From Ricinus communis (lineage: Eukaryota > Streptophyta > Magnoliopsida > Malpighiales > Euphorbiaceae), in assembly GCF_019578655.1 (NCBI RefSeq), contig NC_063256.1:36529553-36593552 (forward strand): a stretch of DNA of 64,000 nt, written 5' to 3'. The notes beneath the pieces are model-generated. The model did no database searches. It had not been told where the DNA came from and was given only the letters and a program-made list of their open reading frames with translations. Made by a program: the position numbers and the translations under genes. Positions 1 through 9,994 of the stretch are shown here, piece by piece; position 1 is the stretch's first letter, and the number at the start of each line of letters is the position of its first letter.

Positions 1-547
1 TTTTAATTACATTAAAACTTTTAATTTGTGGTTCAAATCTCTCATAAACGGTATTATATTATAATGAAATTTTATTCAGGTGGATTGGTTTATGAAGAAA
101 TAAGGTGGGAATGGAAATGAGTTACTGTTTTTAGATTATCAAAAATCTTTTCAGGGCTAAAATAAAGTAAGAATATTGAAATTGGAAAAACATTTTTGTA
201 AATATTGAATAATTTTTTATTGGATTTGATGGATTGAGTTTTCCATTGTTATTTGGAATAAATTTTATAAAATTTTATTTACAATTATAAAATTTATATA
301 TTTGTATAAAATGAAAGTTAGTATAATTTTTTTTAATTATATATTATAATAATTGATAAAATTAAATTATATTTTTAATATTACTATTTTATCTTATTTT
401 CACTCTAACTTTCTATTTCTTATCTTTTATGAGATTTTTGCATTTTACCGTATTATAAACACAATTCCTTTTCTTTTTTTTTTGTAAAGATTAGCATTTA
501 AGACATTAATTATTTGTAAATTTTTATAGAACAATAATGAATTTTTA
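1..547. other. AT-rich intergenic DNA
   Basis: No coding pattern, RNA gene or recognisable element was seen. The stretch is strongly AT-rich with short A and T runs. Confidence 0.5.
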
Positions 548-787
548 TGTTATAAGAATTCTAAGTTTATTACAACTTGAGATGAAAATATATACATGCT
601 GAGATTCTCAGTCTTCTTTCTAACGGATACTTCTGAGATTTTTTGGGGAAAAGGTGGAAGTGACCTTTCCTGGCAGGAAAGGATGCTCCCTTTTTCCCTT
701 GGTCAGGGATGAAAGGTATGCACAAGCAACCTAGCTTGTGCAGCCTCTGAGACCAAAAGGTGCTGCTATTTTCTGTTTTCTTCAACA
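548..787 (-). mobile_element. Solo LTR of a Ty1/copia-type element
   Basis: The segment begins TG and ends CA. It aligns along its length with the LTR at 62098-62334: TGTTATAAGAATTCT against TGTGATGGAATTCT at one end, the shared core GCTTGTGCAGCCTCTGAGAC near 733-752, and TTCAACA at the other end. No retroelement coding or internal sequence lies on either side, so this is a solo LTR or a remnant. The flanks (TTTTA and TTATT) do not form a clear 5-bp target duplication. A 72-codon minus-strand open frame inside it is non-coding LTR read-through. Strand is given by comparison with the element at the window's right end. Confidence 0.75.
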
Positions 788-1459
788 TTATTATTAAACA
801 TTTTCAATTGAATTCAGTATTAACATAATTAAACTAGAATTAAATGGTAAAATTTCATGGGAATTATGTTAAATTTTTACCGAGACTGTAAATAAATTAA
901 AATAATTCGTGAATTGTTTAAATTCTTCTTTATAAATACTTATTTGAACTCATTTAATAAAGCTCGCTTAACAAGCAAAACTATGCTCTAGAGATAATAA
1001 CTATGTAAGCTTATAAGGTAATTGTAAAATGAATTTATTTTAAACATAAAATCATTTAATATTATATAAAAAATTATTTAAATATGTTTATTTAATTAAA
1101 ATGTAAATATCCTTATTGATGTTATATATAATCTAATTTCTTAATTATAATTTGATAGATAGTTTTAACTTTTATTTTATATGCATTAAATTTATTTAGG
1201 CTTATAAAATATGAAAAATCTTAATAAATTCGACTCAATTAAAAAAAAATCAATATTAAATTAGTAAGCAGTCGGCTAGCGGTGGACGAGAGAGGGTTGT
1301 TGAGAGGAGAGAGAGCGTGGGCAACCAAATCCCTGGTGAGAGCGTGAAGTCAAAAGGGAACCTTTTCAGAAAAGAAAATCTAAATCCAAATAGAAAAAAG
1401 AGAGAAAGAAACGCGTACGATCGGAGATTCTGCGTCCTCTATTTAATCAAATTTGGAAC
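788..1459. other. Intergenic DNA and presumed promoter of the Smr-domain gene
   Basis: 788-1255 is AT-rich with no gene. From about 1264 the base composition changes to purine-rich, GC-richer sequence with GAGAGA runs, typical of a plant promoter or 5' UTR. No clear TATA box was identified. Confidence 0.4.
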
Positions 1460-1642
1460 ATGAATCTCTCCCTCTCCGCCACTACGACTTCGCATCCACT
1501 TTTATTTTCAGTAATTATTCATAATACATTATTGTTTCACTTAATCATCCTCTTTTCATTGCCATTATCGTCCTCTCTCTCCCCCCCCCCCCCCAATAAT
1601 TTAGGGTTCCGAAAAAAATCCACCCCTCAATTTCTGAATTAA
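1460..1642 (+). other. Upstream ORF (60 codons) ahead of the Smr-domain gene
   Basis: An ATG at 1460 opens a 60-codon frame that closes at TAA 1640-1642, 16 nt before the main ATG at 1659 and in a different frame. It contains a run of 14 C at 1581-1594, so slippage would change its reading frame. If the transcript starts upstream of 1460, this uORF would precede the main ORF. The peptide has no recognised family and may be untranslated UTR. Confidence 0.35.
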
Positions 1643-1658
1643 TCTTTCCTACAAAACC

Positions 1659-2817
1659 ATGAAGCACCAAACCAAAAAGAAAAAGAAGAACCCTCGACGT
1701 CTCTCACTCGCCTCCACCAATAATAATACCGCTCTTCATGGACAACAACAACAGCAAAGCGAAACCGTTTTGGCATTAATGGAAGCGTTTGATTCCATCT
1801 CTTTCCGAGAAGCATCGACGGCTTGTGATGAAGCCAACGGTGACATTAAAATAGCTGCTGATATCTTATCAGCCAATGCGGATGATCCCTCCACTAGTTC
1901 GGTTTCAAGCGGGTCATCCGGTTCTACTTCTAGTAGTATCCGCTCGAGTTCGGAGGAGAGTAATTTGGTTAATAAAAGGAAGGGTTTAAATAAGCAGAAG
2001 AGAGTCGTGGCTGTTACAGGAACGGTTTCTACGGTTATTGGGAAAGAGTATGTCAGGAGGGATTCTTCAGCTAAAGCAAAGGACTTTGGTTGTGGTGTTG
2101 TGTCTAAGGAAGATGCTGAACATTTTTTGTGCTCTATGCTTAGTGATGATTGTGATCTTAGCTTGGCTGTTGTTCGAGATGTTCTCTGTAAGTACATTTG
2201 TTTAGTTGTATTGCTGTGTAGGAGACATCTTAATCAATCTGTAAGTGCACTTGTATGATACTTGACCTTTACAATTTTGTCTTTATGCAGGTCAATGCGG
2301 ATATGACCTTGAAAAGGTATGAGGAAATTGTGAGTTGAATCATCTCTTGTCAATGTCATTACATATGTCAGTGTTACCATCACCATCTACCTCGTGTTCA
2401 TATTTCCGGACAATTTTACTAAGTAAATTGCACTGAGAAGTTTATAAGTGAATAAATTCACTATCAAAAGCTAGTGGTTAAAATACAAGTTTGTAGCTGT
2501 TGTATTTGATGAATCTCTTTCCTACTTAAGTAACAGGTTATACTGCACTTTTGATTTCCAGGCTGTGGATGTGCTGCTTGCTCTATCTGCTTCTTCCTTT
2601 GAGCAGTCCAGGAATGATGGATATTTTAATCATATGGTGAACTATAAGGATGACACTGCATTCCTTGTTGGCCATAATGAAATTGTAAGTGATATATATG
2701 CATTACCGAGCTCTGCCTTTTTAATTGCCATTGCCTTGTTATTATATTTGGCTCCTGTGCTTGAATTTATCAGTATATTTGATGTTCTTTGTTATGCTGT
2801 TATGCTATTGCGAGCTA

Positions 2818-2853
<36 letters not shown>

Positions 2854-5800
2854 TGCTTTCTCAAAAAAAAAAAAAAAGAAATACTGTGAGCTTTAGCAAG
2901 ATTTTGGCTTCCCCTAACATGCATTCTTTAGCAAGAGTGTAATTCCATTTCTAAGTTTATTACTCGTATCGAATAAGCAGATAAAGTTTATATCCTCTTT
3001 TATATAGATAGTTCCACTATGGGGGAAGTGGTTGTCTATTTTGCGTTTGCTACAAGTGTGTTAGTGACTTCCTTTCATTAATAATTTGGCCATATGGAAC
3101 TCTGTAAAGGGGTAAATTTTGGGCGGAATGCTTGGTAAGTTAGGTTACAACTAGGGATGTACCATGTTTCAGTTGTTTTGCTGCTGTGTTATTTCATGTT
3201 ATTCATTTTCTTTTAGTGGCCCTTTCTTGTTTTGTTCTCCTAACTTCTAGACTTTTTTTCTTTTTACTTTTGTTCTTCTCAATCATCAAACATGTATACT
3301 GTGTTTCGTTTATCGGTGATGAGTGGATTTTTTTCCACAGGTGACAGATAAGGCATCCGATTGCACTTCTACTTCAGCTGAAAGCGAAGTTCATGAGAGC
3401 ATATGGGGCTATGATTGCAGGTATATCACTCTGATTATTACTGTTGTTGGCGATGCTCAATTGGTTGTCTTCTATGTGCCAACATTTGCATTTTTCTGTA
3501 TACATGCATGCATTTATGTGTATGTTTCTGGCTAATGGATATGGATTTTTCAGTATTAGCCATGGGCTCTATTTTCTTAATAAAGCCTTAAAGTCATGGG
3601 CTAATTGCTTATTGGTTCAAAGCTATAGTTTAGGGTTATATTTTTGTTTCTTTAATAGAGAAGAAGGATCTCTTAGATTAGTGCTGCTAGAGAATTTGTT
3701 TATCGAAGTAGCAAATCTTAATTTCTTTTGGATCATTTTTGTCTAATTAGACCCAATTCAGAAACTGAGCTAGTCTCTCTGTTGTAGGAATTACTCTCAG
3801 GTTATTATGAGTTCCGAATCTCCATCAACCATCGCAAGAAGTAATGTGTCAGATCTCCCTCAAAAGGTGTTGGAAGGTTTGTTTAACATCTCCAGAAGCT
3901 CTGAGCATGAACCAGGCACTATGAATTGGAGGAATGTGGCGAGGAAACTGCAATCGCTGGTGCCTGCTATTGACATGTGTCCACTGAGTGATGCAGCTCC
4001 TCAGCATGGCAGCTTTGGTATTTAACAATAATTCTTTTATCTTTTTGTTTGTAGTTGTACAATTGAAATGCGTCCTTCCAACACAGTTCCGTTTTCACCT
4101 CACGATACGGAATTCTACTTGGAAAATGCTATCGGCACTATATACTAAATTGCTTGTCTTGCAATGCATCAATAATGTCATTCCCCTGTGTCTAATTTTT
4201 TTTACTGTTTTCTTATCTTGAAACTGTAGCTAAGGGTGCTGAGTATCATCTATATAGACATTCTGCAAATCAGCATTGGGATTCAAGGACATCTTACTAT
4301 CAAAAAGTAAGTTTTTGCTACTATTTTGTTACTATGATAGTATTAGATATTACATTCAGGTTCTTAGAAGTGGTAAGAATTTAGCACTTATAACTATATA
4401 TGATGGAAGGAAAATTCTTCTGCAGGCTGCAGCAGCATACTCAAAGGGAAACCGGCAGTATGCATCTTACCTTTCTGATCAGGTGAGTTTGCTTCATGAA
4501 CTACATCTTTATTTGTGTTTATGCATTTATGTCTATTTCATCCTCTTATTGCTTTGAACAACTTCATTTACTCTGTTTCCTATAAAGTTATGCACTGTTC
4601 AATAGATTAGTGATTCACACTGTGTAGCTGATGCGTAATGGATATTGAACTGCCTTACTTACCAAGAAGTTAATGTATAAAGACTATTCTTTGCCTTTTA
4701 GTGCTGTTTTAGAAGTGCTATTACATTGTTGAAAGCTTAATACTATGTTTGGATTAATAAGAGGGTGAGAAGGAAGATAACATGGGAAAATAACAATGGA
4801 AAGAAAATCAACGTGGGAAAAAGAAAAAGGTGTTACTTCCTTTCCCTTATTTGGTTATAGGATATAAAAGGAAAATGTATTTGTATTTTTTGTTTGGGTA
4901 GGTAAAGCAAATGAGTTAGAAGAAAGCCATAATTTACATTTTCATCCTTGCCCTCATACATATCTTGAACAATCTGTTTGGCAGTAGGAAATACAGGCGG
5001 GAAATGTAAAACCAAGGAAATCAATGTATGAGAAGTCCACGTTCTATATGTGGCTTTTTGACTTCTTCCAGTATGTTTATTTACATATCCGTTGCATTAT
5101 TCAAGCTCCAATTCGGTAGCTTGCATTATGAACTTATCACAGATTGGTATCATCTTAAATTTTTTACTGTGACATAATCAACATGTAATTGCAGTCAGCT
5201 TACTTATTATTATGAAAGGAGAAAGGTCTTTTTATGTTGGCAGCTAAATTAAGTCTTCGAGACCCCATAAAAAAGTCATGGAGTGCATAAACCCATGCTA
5301 CTCTTTGGGTTTGAGTTCTTTTTCTTTTTCTTTTTTTTTTTCTTTATTTGTTCTTGGAGATTCCTGCATGTATCATCTTAACTTGCATGTAGCTTGTGAA
5401 TTATCTTTTGATTTTGTTGGTATCTTATGCTTGGATAGGGGAGTGTACAGACTAAATTGGCTCGAGAGGCAGATGAAAGAGCAAGCAAGGATATATTTGA
5501 AGCTAGGTCAGTACATGGCTCAGTTTCACAAAGTATAAAGAGGATTTTTTTGTCTAATGCTATATATATATTTTTATACATGGACTAAGATGCATTTGGT
5601 TTTATACAGAAACAAGGACTTTGAGAATGTGATAACAATTGATTTGCATGGGCAGCATGTTAAACAAGCAATGAGGCTGCTGAAACTTCACCTTCTATTT
5701 GGAACATATGTCCGCTGTAAGTGTTTGCCTCCCTGAATAGCCCCCTGGTTTTGCAGGTGTTTGGCACCTCAATTTGTCTGGATGGTGATATGCTATTGTC

Positions 5801-6722
5801 CTGTAAGTTAACAAGTATTTGTGGTCTGCTCCAGCTGTTCAGACTCTGAGAGTAATCACAGGATGTGGAAATCATGGTCTGGGAAAGTCAAAACTGAAAC
5901 AATCGGTATGGTTTATGTCTTGGCCTTCCATCTAATTATTTGTGTATTATTTTCAAGAATCAGTTAATTAAGAAACTTCAAGCCGCTTTAGATGATATTC
6001 TCCAGTTGATTGGCAGTCTAGGTGTCATATTAGTATATCAAAACAGAAATCGTGTAGCAGCAACAGTGAGTTTTTTTATTGAGATTGTTTTGGTGCTGGC
6101 TTGGTGGCAATAAAATTTATTAGTTAGCTTATGTTGTGCAATATCAAATTTTAATGGAACAAAGCGGTTAGGGATTTGAAGTGTCACCTAATGTCTTTCC
6201 TGGTTCAAGTTTCATATAATGTCTTTACAGAGTTCGAAACACTGCAATATAGCAAACTAGCTACTACTGAAAATCAATAGTCTTAGATGCTGGTTACTGA
6301 ATCCTCCTAGGCTTTGAAATGTTAAGTTCACCATAGTGATTTTCATGGGGAATCGTGCCACAAGATGAATTTGATTTTGTTTTTCTGTTCTACCCTTCTA
6401 TGTAATTTAGAAATTATTGAGATCTCAAAATCTGGTTCCTTGTATGTAAAGTACCCTGGTGAACCATCTATATATCCAGCATTAACTTCTTGAATGATCA
6501 CTTAAACCACTAGCCTCATCCCTTGCTTGTCCAAGAGGCATAAGCTAGTTTTACCTGCCTGCCAACCTGATGCTACATCCAGCTATTTGCTACTTGCAGA
6601 TTATAATTCTTCTGGAAAAGGAAGGTATTAGATGGAGTGAAGAGAATCGAGGAACATTGCTAATTAAGCTTGATGGATTCAAAGAATATAGCTTCCTGGA
6701 TTCAGAGAGCGATACTGAGTAA
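1659..6722 (+). CDS. CUE-like / DUF1771 / Smr-domain protein
   Basis: Eleven exons: 1659-2187, 2291-2316, 2562-2684, 3341-3420, 3788-4017, 4230-4306, 4426-4482, 5439-5506, 5610-5716, 5835-5905, 6600-6722. All introns are GT-AG and all phases agree, giving about 496 aa. The N-terminus is lysine-rich and followed by a CUE-like helical segment (about residues 28-75). A serine-rich linker follows. The C-terminus carries DUF1771 (YSKGNRQYASYLSDQ) and then an Smr domain with the DLHGQ motif and TGCGNHG loop. Smr domains bind or nick nucleic acid; CUE folds bind ubiquitin; the plant protein's own role is not settled. It resembles plant 'PRLI-interacting factor / smr domain' proteins. Exon 2 is a 26-nt microexon needed to keep the frame. 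The start is the first in-frame ATG after a stop. Confidence 0.88.
2821..2852. repeat. (TA)n microsatellite
   Basis: An uninterrupted TA dinucleotide run in intron 3 of the Smr-domain gene, followed by an A-rich run. Similar AT runs occur at 16696-16724 and 24825-24852. Confidence 0.9.
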
Positions 6723-8044
6723 CTTTATCACAACTAATTCATTCGAGTCCACAGGAGGCTTGTTGTATTTATGTCTGTTGTCTTAATTTCTTAAAAAAAG
6801 TCAACAGATGTTCATATGTTTATGTAGAAAATCCTTTCATTTCTGTAGTTAAGTAAAAGTTAAAGCTAGGCAATAGGCATAGCTCCTCCTAGATTTAGCT
6901 GGTAGATTGATTACCTGTTATCCTGTCTGTGTCAGCATTCTTTAGAAGTGATGTATGTTCAGGATGTATATCTGCTGCAGGTTATAGGCTGACCATATTA
7001 CTTTTGTGTATCAAGAAAAAAGATGTTTGAATAAATAAATTTACTCAAGTGCTGTTGATTTGTTAACTTTGCTTGTAAATTAATTGAACTGGTAAGTGCT
7101 TTTGGGATGCTGCTTGGACCTTTGGATGATTAGTTAGCCTGGTGAAAATGAGAAAGATAACTCAGTAAAACCAGGTGGCTTTGAGGGTTATAAATGAAAC
7201 AAACAGTTGTTGGGTTATTTTTTCATCACTTCCAAGCTCAGTGGGAGTAGATCTAGCATTTGGTTGGGTGACAATTCAAGGGGATTGGGTTAGATGTGAG
7301 CAGGATGTTCTAATAGTTGTACTTTATGTTGTTCTTTTAAAAAAAAATAATAATAAAAAATCTTGTTTATGGGTAATGATGTTCTGTTGTAATCCTTAGG
7401 GCCTGAGATATTTTGTAATGGAATAAAAAGATAGCTTTGATTTTCCCATGAATTACATGGATGGGTGGGGTGGTAGAAGCTTCTGTGGAAGTAATGTTGC
7501 TTCCACAAAACACAGGGGAAACTCCCTTTTCTCAATACAGTAGCCCTTCTGTCAATATGAATTACTTATTATGACAAAGCCAATGCCCTTTCTCTGTATG
7601 CCTTGGGCAGGGCTGGGCAAAGACAGCCCTCATTAATATGAAAGATTTCCAGTAAACATATTTAGGGTACTTAACTGAGACCGTCAGGGACTGTCCACCA
7701 AATTAACATTTCCTCCCCCTTATCATTCACAACAGCACTCGGTACCACTACTCACAGTATTTTTTCTTTTTTAAAAAAACAATGTGACATGAACTTTCGA
7801 CAATTTCAGAGTTGCAACGCCGTCGTTTTTTTTATTCATGATCGGCATTTCCATAGTCAACGCGGAGCTCCGGATTCGGTGCGAGATATTTATTATTTTA
7901 TTTTAAAATGTGTTATCCAATAGTGTATCAACTTCAAAAATATCTCCGCAGGAAAGCCCCTTGTTCAATGTCTTTATTTACTCATTTTAAATTTTGATAT
8001 TAATTGAATAGTAAAAAGTTATACTTTTATATTAAAATAATAAA
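6723..8044. other. 3' flank of the Smr gene and intergenic DNA
   Basis: 3' UTR-like sequence runs to roughly 7050. No further gene is supported. Small open frames at 7175-7399 (+) and 7290-7535 (-) overlap one another, lack family resemblance and use ordinary intergenic composition. Confidence 0.45.
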
Positions 8045-9115
8045 AAATTAAATACTATTTATTTTCTGAAATTTGATTTAATATATGATTTTGTTTCTGT
8101 ATTTTTTTATTATATTAAAATTCTTTTCAGTTTTAATAAAACTATCTGCTATCTCATTTTGTACTAGTATAAGGATTAAACTGATAATTTAATCTTACAA
8201 TTTAATTTTTAAATTTAATTTTAAAATTAATTTTATTATTAAATTAGAATAAAATTTTATTTTTAATATTTATTAATTTTAGTGTCTAATTAAAATAATA
8301 AATTTAATATTATTTTACTTGTTTGGGTCTTTTATTTTTAGCATAATTTAATTCTAAAAGAATTTAGACATTAAAAATATTTATTTTTTGTCTAATACTA
8401 TTAGATTGCTATGTAGTTTAATTTTAAGTGTTTAAATAAAATAAATATTCAAACTCATTATTTTATAGACATTAAAATTAAATATATTAAAAATAAAAAT
8501 TTTATTAGTATTAATCTCATTTAGATGGTTAATAAAATGTTTCATTTTAACATATAAGATTTTCGTGGTCTTTTTCATTGAGATGAATTTATCAATTTGG
8601 TGTCTAGATTATTTTACTAAATTAAAATATGATTATTTAATTTAATTTTTATTTTTTATATAATTTAACTATAATATACAATAAAAATATAATATAAATT
8701 AATTAAAAATATTTATTTTATATTGATAACTAAAATGAAATTATATAGTAAATTAATAATATATTGTAAATATAAATAGTTTAAATTTATATGAATTAAA
8801 TTGTACTAAAAATAAGAAAATAGAGCAAAAAAAAATATTAAATTTATTATTTTAATTAAATACTAAAATTATCTTATGCTAAAAATAAGATTTCACTCTA
8901 ATTTAATAATAAAATTAATTTTGAATGAATTTGATACTTATTAATAAATTTAAAGATCAGATTATAATCTTAAATTATTAGTTTAGTTCTTAAATTAACA
9001 CAAAGTTAATAATACTTAGTTTTATCAAAATTGAAAGAAATATTAATGTAATAAAAAATATAAAAATTGACTCATATAGTAGACTAAATTTTAGGATTAA
9101 ATAGTATTTAATTTA
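8045..9115. repeat. Long AT-rich inverted repeat (fold-back element)
   Basis: The left arm (about 8045-8420) matches the reverse complement of the right arm (about 8770-9115). The outer ends share AAATTAAATACTATTT. An inner block shares AAAATTAATTTTATTATTAA, and a further block shares TTATTTTTAG followed by AATTTAATTC after three variable bases. Several hundred bases of each arm align with scattered mismatches and small gaps. It has no coding capacity, so a MITE-like or fold-back transposon remnant is the likely origin. It lies 0.5 kb upstream of the ELF4 gene. Exact ends and a target duplication were not resolved. Confidence 0.7.
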
Positions 9116-9476
9116 AATAATAATTATTAAAGAATTTGACAACATTCATCGGATTTATGAATTTACTAGCATACGATAATTTCAGATTCTTTATTAGCTG
9201 TGAATATGGTAATCTTTAGAAAATAATTTATATGTTCGAATAATAATAATTATTTTTTTTAATTCTTTTAGAATATTAATCTAATAAATAATAATCATTT
9301 ATTGGTGACAAGAGGTTCATTAGTTTCACAGACCGGCCAATGAAAAGTGTCCAAACCTGCATATGAGTGGGTAGTGAGATTGGTCGAATGACAGCCCATC
9401 ACCTCAGACCGCCATGGGGAGTCGGTTGGTCTGCGACCCGCAGCTCCACTCCATTTCTCTCTCTATCACCACAAGA

Positions 9477-9483
9477 TATAAAA
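9477..9483 (+). promoter_or_regulatory. Candidate TATA box of the ELF4 gene
   Basis: TATAAAA, about 150 nt upstream of the ELF4 start codon and about 100 nt before the first upstream ATG. Confidence 0.45.
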
Positions 9484-9585
9484 TTCCTAAAGCCAACGCC
9501 ATTTTTCAGCGTCAAAACAGAATAGAAAACAGAGGGACTATTAAAAAGAAGAAAAATATCAGACCACTAACCAAAGACTTGGATT

Positions 9586-9607
9586 ATGAATGAGAAGGCG
9601 TGAGTGA
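9586..9607 (+). other. Two overlapping mini-uORFs before ELF4
   Basis: ATG at 9586 opens a five-codon frame ending TGA 9601-9603. ATG at 9590 opens another five-codon frame ending TGA 9605-9607. Both close before the main ATG at 9632. They are direct sequence facts; any effect on translation is inference. Confidence 0.5.
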
Positions 9608-9631
9608 TCGTGTCTGGTGGAGGAGTCGATC

Positions 9632-9994
9632 ATGACGGAGGATACCACCACCACCACCACCAGTTCTTGTGCTACAGCGCTCAACTCTGTCTCTAAAATG
9701 AATACGAAGAAGAGAGATGGTTATGAGAATGAAGATGAGGAAGAGTGTGACGTGGAGGTGTGGGATACGCTGAGCAGGAGTTTCAGGCAGGTACAGGCCG
9801 TACTTGATCAGAATCGAGACCTGATTAACCAAGTGAACGAGAATCACCAGTCGAAGGTTCCGGATAATCTCACTAAGAATATATCCTTGATTCGCGAGAT
9901 CAACGGAAATATATCTAAGGTTATCTCTATTTACTCTGACTTATCTCTCCGTTTCTCAAATATTGTGCATCAACGGCGCCGCACCAAAATTTGA
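9632..9994 (+). CDS. ELF4: EARLY FLOWERING 4 (ELF4)-type circadian clock protein
   Basis: A single-exon frame of 120 aa. The first 35-40 residues are low-complexity (a threonine run, then an acidic stretch). The remainder is the conserved DUF1313/ELF4 helical region, with VEVWDTLSRSFRQVQ, then LDQNRDLINQVNENHQSK, then NISLIREINGNISKV. In Arabidopsis ELF4 joins ELF3 and LUX in the evening complex, a night-time repressor of clock and growth genes. The intronless structure and short length fit the family. ATG 9632 is used because the frame upstream opens only with GTG codons and earlier ATGs head the mini-uORFs. An ELF4-like paralogue rather than the true orthologue is possible. Confidence 0.92.
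   Translation: MTEDTTTTTTSSCATALNSVSKMNTKKRDGYENEDEEECDVEVWDTLSRSFRQVQAVLDQNRDLINQVNENHQSKVPDNLTKNISLIREINGNISKVISIYSDLSLRFSNIVHQRRRTKI

Noticed and set aside
9584..9847. Minus-strand 87-codon frame opposite ELF4
   Set aside because: It is the antisense shadow of the ELF4 coding sequence, with no family resemblance or promoter.
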